From positions 1 through 64,000 of the forward strand of contig CACOGI010000003.1 of assembly GCA_902626725.1 (NCBI GenBank): a stretch of DNA of 64,000 nt, given 5' to 3'. This stretch comes from an uncultured Pelagibacteraceae bacterium. Its GTDB lineage: Bacteria; Pseudomonadota; Alphaproteobacteria; Pelagibacterales; Pelagibacteraceae. The position numbers were made by a program, and so were the translations under genes. The notes beneath the pieces are model-generated. The model saw only the letters and a program-made list of their open reading frames with translations. It was not told the DNA's origin and ran no database searches. Below, piece after piece: positions 28,281 through 37,385 of the stretch (positions are counted from its first letter, which is position 1; every line of letters starts with the position of its first letter).

Positions 28281-29150
28281 ATGAAAAGATCTACAAAAAC
28301 TATTTCAATAATAATTGTATTTTTTTTAATTATTGCAATCGTAATTGTTGGAAGGACAATGATCGGAAACCACTTTAAAAAAAAATTTAGTAAAAGACCA
28401 CCTCCAGGAATAATAGTTACCGAAGTTATTGAAAAAGAATTCTCTGAAAAAATAGAAACATTCGGCACTGCTATTTCAAAAAAATCAAAAACTTTTAAAA
28501 TAAAAAAAGATGATCTTTTCGGAGATTTAAAATTAAAAAATTCCGTTAAAAAAGGTGATGTTTTAATTAAATTAAAAAGCGGAAATATCTTAGCTCCGTT
28601 TAGTGGTGTTCTTGGTTACACTGGACTAACAGAAGATATATTAGTATCCAACAACATCTTTATTATTACTCTTGATGATAACTCAATAATATATTCTGAC
28701 ATTAAAATTCCCGAAAATTACTCTGCTTCAATAAAAAAAGGTCTTCCAGTTGAAGTTCGATTATCTAGTTATAAAGAGAAAATATTTTTAGGCGAAGTTG
28801 ATTTTGTTTCTAGTAGAATTAACGCTGATACAAGAAGTTTATTATCAAGAATTAAAGTTAAGAACAAAGAATTAGAATTAATCTCAGGGTCTTTGTTAGA
28901 AGTCAGTGTTAAATTTAATTTAAGGAATTCCTTAAGTGTTCCAGACACAAGCGTAATGATTGAAGGTGATAAATCCTATGTCTACAAAATTGACGAAGAA
29001 AATATTGCAAATAAAACTGAAGTAAGAACTGGCCTCCGGGGTAATAAAAACATTGAGATAATATCTGGATTAGAAGAAGGAGATGTAATTGTTGCTGAAG
29101 GCTTAAAAAAAGTAAGACCTCGAGGAAAAATAAAACCTATTAATAAATAA
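28281..29150 (+). CDS. RND efflux periplasmic adaptor (short, no coiled-coil hairpin)
   Basis: 289 residues, clearly shorter than the usual 360-400. It has an N-terminal membrane helix (about 5-27), then the lipoyl half-motifs, beta-barrel and membrane-proximal domains (GLEEGDVIVAEGLKKV near the end). The two lipoyl halves are joined directly: KKGDVLIKLKSGNILAPFSG has no alpha-helical hairpin between GDVL and LAPFSG. That hairpin normally contacts the TolC-type outer-membrane channel. The stop codon directly abuts the ATG of the pump gene. Confidence 0.9.
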   Translation: MKRSTKTISIIIVFFLIIAIVIVGRTMIGNHFKKKFSKRPPPGIIVTEVIEKEFSEKIETFGTAISKKSKTFKIKKDDLFGDLKLKNSVKKGDVLIKLKSGNILAPFSGVLGYTGLTEDILVSNNIFIITLDDNSIIYSDIKIPENYSASIKKGLPVEVRLSSYKEKIFLGEVDFVSSRINADTRSLLSRIKVKNKELELISGSLLEVSVKFNLRNSLSVPDTSVMIEGDKSYVYKIDEENIANKTEVRTGLRGNKNIEIISGLEEGDVIVAEGLKKVRPRGKIKPINK

Positions 29151-32100
29151 ATGTTTATCACTGAATTAAGTATAAAAAGACCGGCCGTATCTTGGGTGAT
29201 GTCACTTATATTGATTGTTTTTGGTTTATTTGTTTTTTGGAAATTACCTGTGCGAGAGCTACCTAATGGAATACAGCCTCCGGTAGTTCAAGTTCAGGTA
29301 GATTATAAGTCGGCCGCAGCATCGATAGTAGATCAAGAAGTTACTCAAGTAGTAGAAGATGTAATAGGTGGAGCAGAGGGTATTAAAAATATAGATTCTA
29401 AATCTGAAAACGGAAGAAGTACAATTAACGTTGAATTTGATACAAGCATTGATTTAGATAATGCGGCTAATGATATTAGAGAAAGAGTTGCTAGAGTTGT
29501 GGACAACCTTCCATCTGAGTCTGATCCTCCTCAAATCCTCAAAAGGGCTGCGGGCTTTACAACTACTATGTGGTTATCTTTATCTTCATCAACTTGGAGC
29601 GATCTTGAACTGGGAGACTATGCAGAAAGATTTCTTGTTGATCAGTTTTCAAGTGTAAAAAATGTTGGAAGAATAAGGGTCGGAGGATTAAGGGAGTTAA
29701 GCATAAGAGTTTGGATCGATCCAATAAAACTCGCTGCTAATGATTTAACCATTACTGAAGTTGAGAACGCAATGCGTGGGGAAAATATTAGTCTACCAGC
29801 AGGAACTCTTGAGGCGGACAATATTGATCTAACTTTAAATTTAGATAAATCATACAATGATATCGAGACTATTAAACAACTACCAATAAAAAAAAATGAT
29901 AATAAAGTAATACTATTATCTGATGTAGCTGATATTAAATTTGGTCCTGTTTCAGAAAAAACCCTTTTTAAAGCACAAACTAAAGATCAAATTAATTTAA
30001 AAACTGTCGGAATAGGTATTTATGCTAGAAGTGGCGCCTCAACAGTTGAGCTTTCAAAAGATATAAAGAAAAAAATTATTCAAGTTAAAAAATCTTTGCC
30101 AGAAGAGTTAGATTTAAGAGTTTCTTTCAACAGAGCAAACTATGTAGAGGCTGCTATTGAAGAGGTATATAAAACTTTGTTAATAGCTTTTGTTTTAGTT
30201 GTTTTAATAATTTATCTGTTTTTAGGCAATTTAAAGGCTGTAATAGTACCTGCCATAGCACTACCTGTGAGCCTTATAGCCTCATTTTTAGGCTTATACT
30301 TATTTGGATTATCAATAAATATTTTTGTTCTTTTAAGTTTTATTTTAGCTATTGGAATAATAACAGATGACTCCGTTATAATGACAGATGCAATTTATAG
30401 AAGAATAGAAAATGGTGAAACTCCATTAGTTGCTGCTTACAAAGGCTCTAAACAAATTTCTTTTGCTATTATAGCCACCACATTAATTCTGGTGGCGGTT
30501 TTTCTACCATTAATTTTTATTAAAGGAATTTCTGGAACATTATTTAAAGAAACAGCAATTGCTTTGTCATTTTCAATAGTTGTATCCTCTTTTGTGGCGT
30601 TAACATTGTCTCCGATGCTTGCAAGTAAATTTTTATATAAGAAAAATTCTAAAAAAGTTTTTTTACAAAAGTTTGAAAAATTTTTTTTAGGTTTTGCTAA
30701 TTTTTATAAAGAAACTTTAGATACGATAGTAAGAAAAACAAAATCTGTAAGTTTTTTTATAATCTTAATAGTTATCGCCTCAGTATTGTTATTCAATTTT
30801 TCAAAAAAAGAGCTATTACCCATGGAAGATCGTGGAGCATATTTAATTATTGGATTCACAGATGAAGGAACTTCCTTTGAATATACACAAGAACAAGCTC
30901 AAAAAGTAGAGGCCAAACTTCTTCCGCTTCTTCAAGCTGAGAATAGTCCATATTCAAGATTTATAATGAGAGTTCCTGGTTTTGGAAATTCAGCTAATTC
31001 ATATAATAGTTTTATAATAATCGCTTTATTAGATGACTGGAAAAATCGAAAAAAAGGACAAGAAGTTGTGTTGAGGGAAGCAATAGGAAAAATAGTAACT
31101 TTGCCTCAAGCTGTAGCTTTTCCTATTTCTCCTCAGTCTATAAGAGTATCTAATTACAATAAACCTGTACAAATGGTCGTTTACGGAAGTACTTATGAGG
31201 AACTTGAAGAAATACAAGTAAAATTAATTAACAAACTTAGATCTAATAAAAACCTTTCTCGAATAGAGTCTGATTACAATAGAAATAAACCTGAAGTAAA
31301 ATTAATAATTAACAAAAATAAAGCTAAAGATTTGGGTGTTTCTACAAAATCGATTGGGGAAACACTTGAAACTCTTTATGGAGGAAAAAAAATTACAACT
31401 TTTAATCAATTAGGCAAAGAGTATCCTATAATTGTTCAACAGTATTTATCTGATAGGAGAAACAAAGAAGGTGTTTCAAAAATATTTGTTCGTTCAGAAA
31501 CGAATGGAAAATTAATTTCTTTGGCAAATCTAGTTAATTTTAAAGAAGAGGGCTCAGCCAAAGAGCTTGCAAGATATAACAGACAGCCAGCAGTAACAAT
31601 ATCAGCAAATATAAATGAGGGATATACCTTGACTGAAGCAATAAAATATTTTGAAGAGGTAATGACTGATTTAGCTCCAGAAAATCAAATTACTTGGAAG
31701 GGAAAATCTGAAGAAATTAAGGAAACAAGTAATGAATTATTTATAATTTTTGCTTTAGCATTGCTTACTGCATATTTAGTAATGGCAGCGACCTTTAATT
31801 CCTTTATTCATCCATTCATAATTATTTTAACTGTCCCATTGGCTGTTTTTGGTGGATTGGTCTTTATCTTGTTTCTGAATAGTTCAGTAAATATTTTTTC
31901 TCAGATTGCTCTTATTATCCTAATAGGAATTTCAACAAAAAATAGTATTTTGATTGTTGATTATGCAAATCAATTAAGAACTACAGGAAAAAATATAGAG
32001 TTGGCTGTTAAAGAAGCATGTGCAGTGAGATTTAGGCCTATAATAATGACGTCACTTAGCACTATGATCGCCATGATACCATTAGTAATAGGAAATATTG

Positions 32101-32279
32101 GACCTGGAGCTGGCGAAGGTTCCCGATTAGCTGTTGGCTCTACTATTCTAGGAGGAATGATCATATCAACATTCTTTACTTTATATATCACACCTTCAAT
32201 GTATTTAGCTTTAGCAAAAAATACTAAAAGAATTGATATAATTGATATTGAACTTAAAAAAGATTTAACTAAAAAATAA
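29151..32279 (+). CDS. RND-family efflux pump, HAE1/AcrB type
   Basis: 1042 residues, twelve membrane helices with two large periplasmic loops. The proton relay aspartates are in IITDDSVIM (equivalent to AcrB D407/D408), and the conserved lysine is in GISTKNSILIVDYA (equivalent to K940). It exports hydrophobic or amphiphilic compounds, driven by protons. The ATG follows the adaptor stop codon with no gap. No TolC-like gene is in the window. The 3' end overlaps the convergent transglycosylase gene by 11 bp. Confidence 0.95.
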   Translation: MFITELSIKRPAVSWVMSLILIVFGLFVFWKLPVRELPNGIQPPVVQVQVDYKSAAASIVDQEVTQVVEDVIGGAEGIKNIDSKSENGRSTINVEFDTSIDLDNAANDIRERVARVVDNLPSESDPPQILKRAAGFTTTMWLSLSSSTWSDLELGDYAERFLVDQFSSVKNVGRIRVGGLRELSIRVWIDPIKLAANDLTITEVENAMRGENISLPAGTLEADNIDLTLNLDKSYNDIETIKQLPIKKNDNKVILLSDVADIKFGPVSEKTLFKAQTKDQINLKTVGIGIYARSGASTVELSKDIKKKIIQVKKSLPEELDLRVSFNRANYVEAAIEEVYKTLLIAFVLVVLIIYLFLGNLKAVIVPAIALPVSLIASFLGLYLFGLSINIFVLLSFILAIGIITDDSVIMTDAIYRRIENGETPLVAAYKGSKQISFAIIATTLILVAVFLPLIFIKGISGTLFKETAIALSFSIVVSSFVALTLSPMLASKFLYKKNSKKVFLQKFEKFFLGFANFYKETLDTIVRKTKSVSFFIILIVIASVLLFNFSKKELLPMEDRGAYLIIGFTDEGTSFEYTQEQAQKVEAKLLPLLQAENSPYSRFIMRVPGFGNSANSYNSFIIIALLDDWKNRKKGQEVVLREAIGKIVTLPQAVAFPISPQSIRVSNYNKPVQMVVYGSTYEELEEIQVKLINKLRSNKNLSRIESDYNRNKPEVKLIINKNKAKDLGVSTKSIGETLETLYGGKKITTFNQLGKEYPIIVQQYLSDRRNKEGVSKIFVRSETNGKLISLANLVNFKEEGSAKELARYNRQPAVTISANINEGYTLTEAIKYFEEVMTDLAPENQITWKGKSEEIKETSNELFIIFALALLTAYLVMAATFNSFIHPFIIILTVPLAVFGGLVFILFLNSSVNIFSQIALIILIGISTKNSILIVDYANQLRTTGKNIELAVKEACAVRFRPIIMTSLSTMIAMIPLVIGNIGPGAGEGSRLAVGSTILGGMIISTFFTLYITPSMYLALAKNTKRIDIIDIELKKDLTKK

Positions 32280-32868
32280 TATATTTATTTTCATTGAGAG
32301 AACTTTTGCATCTTAATAATTGTTTTTTATAAATATTTGATTGTTTTTCTACTTTTTTAGCTAATCCAATTACTTTTTTATTTTTTTTATAATATTTATA
32401 GTTTCCCCAACCCTCATGATAAGCAACATATTGTTTAAAAGCATCTTTTTTAGAAATTTTTAAAATAGCCTCAGATTTGTTTGTATACCAGCCGATAAAA
32501 TCAACACTATCTTTAAATCTTACTCTTGAAGCTAATTTGTTTCCTGTTTCCTTTTTATATTGTTCCCAGGTACCTTTAACTGCTTGAGAATAACCAAATG
32601 AACTTGAGGGTCTTTTAAATGGTATTATCTTAAAAATTTTTTGTCTTCTTGGTTTAGCTAACCAATCAAAATCGGACTCCATTTTAATTATTGCTAATTG
32701 AAGATAAATAGGCGTGCCCCATTTTTTTTCAACTTTTTTGGAGTGCTTGTACCACAAATATCTTTCGTCAAATATTAAGCAGCTATTTGCTGTATTTGAT
32801 GGAATTGAAGAACAGCCAGTTAACAAAAATATAATTAAAATAATTAATTTATTTTTTAAAAAACTCAT
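32269..32868 (-). CDS. Lytic transglycosylase-like lipoprotein (SLT domain)
   Basis: 199 residues. Signal peptide with lipobox LTGC (C19), so outer-membrane anchoring is likely. The lysozyme-like SLT fold shows the catalytic glutamate E64 (IIKMESDF), then SSSFGYSQAVKGTW and YVAYHEGWGNY. It would cleave the glycan strands of peptidoglycan and leave 1,6-anhydro-MurNAc. It overlaps the upstream VanZ-like gene by 20 bp. Confidence 0.86.
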   Translation of the reverse strand: MSFLKNKLIILIIFLLTGCSSIPSNTANSCLIFDERYLWYKHSKKVEKKWGTPIYLQLAIIKMESDFDWLAKPRRQKIFKIIPFKRPSSSFGYSQAVKGTWEQYKKETGNKLASRVRFKDSVDFIGWYTNKSEAILKISKKDAFKQYVAYHEGWGNYKYYKKNKKVIGLAKKVEKQSNIYKKQLLRCKSSLNENKYIIF

Positions 32869-33244
32869 ATTTATTTATAAGTTTCTTAATTAAAATTACA
32901 ATCGTCACGCCTATTAAATTTCCTAGTAAGTCTTGCCACTGAAAACTCCTTTCAGGTATCATAAAATGAAAAACCTCAAGAACTATTGATAAAAAAAATA
33001 AATAAATTATTAAAATTTTGACTTGTTTCAATTTTTTAAAAGTTAGAAACCCTAACGTCGATATCATTACAAAAATAAAAAAGTGATTCGATGAAATTAA
33101 AAAATCAGATGTTATTTGAGGTTGTATCTTTTTATCACCATATATTAGCCATCCAAGAACACTTCCTGGAAAAAGATATAAAAAGATCAAAGAAAAATTG
33201 ACTGAAAAAAAAATTATTTTGTAATTAGAAAAAAATTTTATCAT
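32849..33244 (-). CDS. VanZ-like membrane protein
   Basis: 131 residues with four hydrophobic segments. The last pair carries the VanZ-like pattern LEVFHFMIPERSFQWQDLLGN. Family members are associated with envelope stress and resistance to lipoglycopeptides, but no general biochemical activity is known. It overlaps the transglycosylase gene by 20 bp, which suggests a joint envelope function. Confidence 0.78.
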   Translation of the reverse strand: MIKFFSNYKIIFFSVNFSLIFLYLFPGSVLGWLIYGDKKIQPQITSDFLISSNHFFIFVMISTLGFLTFKKLKQVKILIIYLFFLSIVLEVFHFMIPERSFQWQDLLGNLIGVTIVILIKKLINKYEFFKK

Positions 33245-33289
33245 TAAATTATATAGTTTTATTTATAAATATATTTTAGAAATAACAAT

Positions 33290-34006
33290 ATGAGTTTTTT
33301 AATATTAATAAGACATGGCCAAAGTATATGGAACCTCGAAAAAAGATTCACTGGGTGGGTTGATGTTGATCTAACTGAAAATGGCAAGCTAGAAGCAAAA
33401 AAAGCTGGAAAACTTATAAAAAAAAAAAATATTGAAATTAATTTTTACTATTCCTCTCTTCAATTACGAGCTAAAAATACTTTAAAGATTATTCAAGAAA
33501 TCCTAGATGATAAAAAAAGTTTTATTAGAGCTTGGGAGTTGAATGAAAGACATTACGGGGCACTCACGGGTCTAAATAAAATTGAAATTAGTAAAAAACT
33601 AGGACAAGATAAGGTATTTGAATTTCGAAGATCATGGGATACCAAACCAGACATTCTTAGCAAAGAAAGCCCATATCACCCATTAAATATTAAAACTTAT
33701 GAACAATTACCCAAAGAATTAATACCGGACACAGAATCTTTAAAAGATACTTATGAAAGAGTTGTTAATTATTTTCAAAAAGAAATCAAAGGGAAATTAA
33801 AAGATAATAATAATGTTTTAATATCTGCTCATGGAAATTCGATTAGGGCATTATGTAAAAATTTGTTTAATATTGATAATAATGAAATTACCAATTTAGA
33901 AATTCCTACGGGCAATCCTTTAATTTTAGAATTAGACGCAGATACAAAAATAATTAAATGTGAATACCTCGATAAGGATAGAGCTAAAGATCTTTTAGTT
34001 TTTTAA
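33290..34006 (+). CDS. gpmA: 2,3-bisphosphoglycerate-dependent phosphoglycerate mutase
   Basis: 238 residues, interconverting 3- and 2-phosphoglycerate in glycolysis and gluconeogenesis. The phospho-histidine motif is LIRHGQSIWN (H9), followed by RFTGWVDVDLTENG, ERHYGALTGLN and SAHGNSIRAL, all standard for dPGM. The 3' end overlaps the convergent murU gene by 23 bp. Confidence 0.96.
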   Translation: MSFLILIRHGQSIWNLEKRFTGWVDVDLTENGKLEAKKAGKLIKKKNIEINFYYSSLQLRAKNTLKIIQEILDDKKSFIRAWELNERHYGALTGLNKIEISKKLGQDKVFEFRRSWDTKPDILSKESPYHPLNIKTYEQLPKELIPDTESLKDTYERVVNYFQKEIKGKLKDNNNVLISAHGNSIRALCKNLFNIDNNEITNLEIPTGNPLILELDADTKIIKCEYLDKDRAKDLLVF

Positions 34007-34673
34007 ATGTTTCAAGATCAGTTAAGTGATAAAAATTACTTAAACTCTCAAAACCATTTAATTTATTCTTTTTTAAAAGTTCTGTCCAAATTTTGGAGAT
34101 TGGAAAATTTTCTAATCTACAGTTATTAAACAAGCTCTTATTTAAAATCTGGCAACCAATATATATGAAATCATTTTTTTTATCTTTGCTGACTAAGTTA
34201 TTTATTAAATTAAAATCTCCAGCGAGGTTCTTATCGAAACTCAATTCCTTATTTACCATTAAGAGAATATTATCTAATTTATTCGAAAAATAAAAATTTT
34301 GCATTTTATCGATTTCCTCAACATAGTTTTTTTTCCAGATTGTATCTGGATTAAAAATTATAAAATCTTTATCTTCTGAATTTTTAATCATATTCAAAAT
34401 TCCACCCCCAGTATTTAGTAGTTCATTTCCATCATCAATTATCTGAATATCAGCTTCAAATCTTTTGTTTTTAATAAACTCAAATATTTGATCACGTAAA
34501 TGGAACGTATTAAGAAGAATTTTTTTTATTCCAGATTTTATAATCATATCAATACATGTTTCCAAAATTGTGATATTATTTAATTCAAGCAGAGGTTTGG
34601 GTTTTGTTAATGTTATAGGGTTTAATCTTTTTCCTAAACCCGCACATAATATTAATGCTGTATTAATTTTCAT
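33984..34673 (-). CDS. murU: N-acetylmuramate-1-phosphate uridylyltransferase-like (MurU)
   Basis: 229 residues, nucleotidyltransferase fold. The N-terminal signature is LCAGLGKRLNPITLTKPKPL (residues 9-28) with FNPDTIW as the metal motif. Directly after amgK on the same strand (11-bp overlap), it fits the AmgK-MurU bypass in which MurNAc is phosphorylated and activated to UDP-MurNAc during peptidoglycan recycling. Substrate by context; related sugar-1-phosphate transferases have the same motif. Confidence 0.85.
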   Translation of the reverse strand: MKINTALILCAGLGKRLNPITLTKPKPLLELNNITILETCIDMIIKSGIKKILLNTFHLRDQIFEFIKNKRFEADIQIIDDGNELLNTGGGILNMIKNSEDKDFIIFNPDTIWKKNYVEEIDKMQNFYFSNKLDNILLMVNKELSFDKNLAGDFNLINNLVSKDKKNDFIYIGCQILNKSLFNNCRLENFPISKIWTELLKKNKLNGFESLSNFYHLTDLETFKKLKDL

Positions 34674-35607
34674 TTAATTTTTTTTTGAAATCTTGGTTTA
34701 ATAAATTTCTAAGTTCAATGAAGATCTTATTTTTATTAATGCGCAAATTAATTAATTTCCATGTGTATGGTATCAATTTAAGATATTTTGTTTTACGGTC
34801 CCTAACGGCCAAACGTGTAAAAATACCAATTATTTTTAGATTTCTTAAAATTGATAATATTTCAAAATCATTTTTAAATTTTTTGATTTCTAATTTTTTT
34901 TGTTTTTTTACATAAAAATTAAAAACTTTATTTTTTAATGATAATGAGCTTTTAAATCTTACATCATCTATTAGAGAAGCTAAATCATAAGCTTTGTTTC
35001 CAATTAAAGCATCTTGACTATCTATTACCCCTATTTGATTTTTAACCCACATTAAGTTTGAAACATGAAAATCTCTATGTACAAAAACATCATTTTTTAA
35101 CTTTAAATCACGGGTTAATCTTTGTATTACCATTTTAAATTTTTTTGAAAATATTTTTTTTCTTGATTTTGATAGATTTTTGTCCACATACCATTTGCAA
35201 AATAAGTTTGCTTCATCAATTAAAATCTTTTTTTCATATCTAGGGATTATATAATTTTTGTTTCTAAAGTTTCTAATCCTTCTATTTTTGATAGATTGAA
35301 TTTGATTCAATAAACTTACTATCTTTTTGAAGTAAAAAAATTTATTCTTTTTTTTCTTCAATATGTTGAAAATAGTTTTTTTTCCAAAATCTTGAATTTC
35401 AATATAATTTTTTGAGTAATTTTGGCTATATAAAATAGGTGCTAAAATTTTATTTTTATTTAAAATTTTGTTAATTGAATCGTATACAAGCAAATTTTTA
35501 AATTTCTCTCTTTTTGCAAAAACTACTATCGAGGTTGAGCGATTATTTTTTTTCCTATAAAACTCTCTAAATGATGCATCACCTTTTATTTCACTTATTT
35601 TTTTCAT
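34663..35607 (-). CDS. amgK: N-acetylmuramate/N-acetylglucosamine kinase-like (AmgK)
   Basis: 314 residues, aminoglycoside-phosphotransferase-like kinase. The catalytic loop is VHRDFHVSN (H177-N184) and the metal site VIDSQDA (D196). It lies between tsaE and murU, the order seen in many alphaproteobacteria, where the kinase makes MurNAc-1-phosphate for MurU. The protein is unusually lysine-rich, typical of this genome. Confidence 0.87.
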   Translation of the reverse strand: MKKISEIKGDASFREFYRKKNNRSTSIVVFAKREKFKNLLVYDSINKILNKNKILAPILYSQNYSKNYIEIQDFGKKTIFNILKKKKNKFFYFKKIVSLLNQIQSIKNRRIRNFRNKNYIIPRYEKKILIDEANLFCKWYVDKNLSKSRKKIFSKKFKMVIQRLTRDLKLKNDVFVHRDFHVSNLMWVKNQIGVIDSQDALIGNKAYDLASLIDDVRFKSSLSLKNKVFNFYVKKQKKLEIKKFKNDFEILSILRNLKIIGIFTRLAVRDRKTKYLKLIPYTWKLINLRINKNKIFIELRNLLNQDFKKKLNEN

Positions 35608-35614
35608 CAGGAAA

Positions 35615-36070
35615 TTATTGGTTTAAACCTTTAATTTGTAAAGATCTTGTTTTATGATCTTTGCCATATTCAAAAAATAATTCTATTAAATTTTCAGGTT
35701 TTTCTTTAATCATTTGTGGCCACTCGATCAATGTAATAATGTTATTAGTCTCCTCAAATAAACCCAAATTTTTTATTTCACTTGCTGATTTTAATCTAAA
35801 AAAATCATAATGATTGATTGTTATTTCATCAATTTGGTATTCATTAAGCAAATTAAATGTAGGACTAGTGACTTCTGTTAATTTTAACTTATGAATTTTT
35901 TGAAGACCATTTATTAAATATTTTACAAAAGTGGTCTTTCCAACTCCCATTTCCCCATACAAAAAAACTATATTTCCAGGCTTAAGCTTTTTTAAAAGTT
36001 CATTAGCTAGTTCTTCGGTTTTTTTTTCTGAAGATAAGTCTATAGTATCACTGCTAATAGCGATAGGCAT
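35615..36070 (-). CDS. tsaE: tRNA threonylcarbamoyladenosine biosynthesis ATPase TsaE
   Basis: 151 residues. The Walker A loop is GEMGVGKTT (39-47), followed by the family motif [12 protein letters not shown]. With TsaB, TsaC and TsaD it makes the t6A37 modification of ANN-decoding tRNAs. The ATG lies inside the end of ahcY (17-bp overlap), and amgK follows after 7 bp. Confidence 0.95.
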   Translation of the reverse strand: MPIAISSDTIDLSSEKKTEELANELLKKLKPGNIVFLYGEMGVGKTTFVKYLINGLQKIHKLKLTEVTSPTFNLLNEYQIDEITINHYDFFRLKSASEIKNLGLFEETNNIITLIEWPQMIKEKPENLIELFFEYGKDHKTRSLQIKGLNQ

Positions 36071-37340
36071 TAGGTTTAAATGGACCTTCTACTCCAACAC
36101 TAATATAGTCTGCTTGGTCTTTAGATAGTTTAGTTAGTTTGGCACCAACTTTCTTTAAATGAAGTGTTGCAACTTTTTCATCTAAATGTTTTGGTAAAAC
36201 ATATACTTTATTATTATAATTTTTATAATTGTTCCAAAGTTCTATTTGAGCAATTACTTGATTTGTAAAAGAAGCACTCATAACAAAACTAGGATGCCCA
36301 GTTGCACACCCTAAGTTTACTAATCTTCCCTCTGCCAAAAGAATTATTCTTTTTTTACTTGGAAGCTCAATTTCATGTACTTGTGGTTTAATTTCTGTCC
36401 ATTTGTAGTTTTTTAAAGCCTCTACTTGAATTTCATTATCAAAGTGACCAATGTTACATAAAATTGCTCTATCCTTCATGTCTCTCATATGATCAGCTGT
36501 AACAATATCTTTATTGCCTGTTGCAGTAACAACTATATCTGCTCTACTAATAGCTTCATCCATTAAAACTACTTCATAACCCTCCATCGCAGCTTGTAAT
36601 GCACAAATTGGATCAGCCTCAGTGATCATAACCCTAGCGCCGCTTTGTCTTAAGGATGCAGCACTTCCTTTCCCTACATCACCAAAACCAGCTACGATAG
36701 CAATTTTTCCAGACATCATTACATCTGTAGCTCTTCTTATTCCATCAACTAAACTTTCCCTACATCCGTACAAATTATCAAATTTGGATTTAGTAACAGA
36801 ATCGTTGACATTAATTGCTGGAATTAAAAGTGTATTATCTTTTTCCATTTTATTAAGGGCTTTAATTCCAGTTGTAGTTTCTTCTGAAACACCTTTTACT
36901 TCTTTTAATAATTCTTTGTATTCGTTATGCATTATTGCTGTGAGATCACCACCATCATCCAAAAGTATATTGGGTTTCCAATCTTTTTTTCCAACAATAG
37001 TTTGTTTAATGCACCATAAATATTCATCCTCTGTTTCACCTTTCCAAGCATAAACTGGAATACCTGCCTTAGCAATTGCTGCTGCTGCATGGTCTTGAGT
37101 TGAGAATATATTACATGAAGACCATCTTACTTCAGCGCCTAAATCTACTAAAGTTTCGATTAATACAGCTGTTTGAATGGTCATATGCAAACAACCAATA
37201 ATTCTTGCACCTTTTAAAGGTGATTTTCCAGAATATTCCTCTCTTAAAGCCATTAAACCTGGCATCTCACTTTCAGCTATTGAAATTTCTTTACGTCCAA
37301 ATTCAGCTTGAGATATATCTTTTACTTTGAAATCATCCAT
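36054..37340 (-). CDS. ahcY: Adenosylhomocysteinase (SAH hydrolase)
   Basis: 428 residues. Splits S-adenosylhomocysteine into adenosine and homocysteine, closing the methylation cycle. It shows [13 protein letters not shown], the NAD-binding loop [11 protein letters not shown] and the C-terminal KPNAYRY that reaches into the neighbouring subunit. Only 45 bp separate it from chvG, with no riboswitch seen in front. It overlaps tsaE. Confidence 0.98.
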   Translation of the reverse strand: MDDFKVKDISQAEFGRKEISIAESEMPGLMALREEYSGKSPLKGARIIGCLHMTIQTAVLIETLVDLGAEVRWSSCNIFSTQDHAAAAIAKAGIPVYAWKGETEDEYLWCIKQTIVGKKDWKPNILLDDGGDLTAIMHNEYKELLKEVKGVSEETTTGIKALNKMEKDNTLLIPAINVNDSVTKSKFDNLYGCRESLVDGIRRATDVMMSGKIAIVAGFGDVGKGSAASLRQSGARVMITEADPICALQAAMEGYEVVLMDEAISRADIVVTATGNKDIVTADHMRDMKDRAILCNIGHFDNEIQVEALKNYKWTEIKPQVHEIELPSKKRIILLAEGRLVNLGCATGHPSFVMSASFTNQVIAQIELWNNYKNYNNKVYVLPKHLDEKVATLHLKKVGAKLTKLSKDQADYISVGVEGPFKPNAYRY

Positions 37341-37385
37341 GAGGAGTTTTCTAACAATAAAGGATTAATTAATCAATAGATCTCT

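Noticed and set aside
36622..37053. 143-residue frame on the plus strand inside ahcY
   Set aside because: It is antisense to the highly conserved SAH hydrolase; its composition follows codon positions of the real gene and it has no ribosome site or recognisable motif.
37341..37385. SAH riboswitch before ahcY
   Set aside because: The gap to chvG is only 45 bp and AT-rich, too short for the aptamer and without its GC-rich core.
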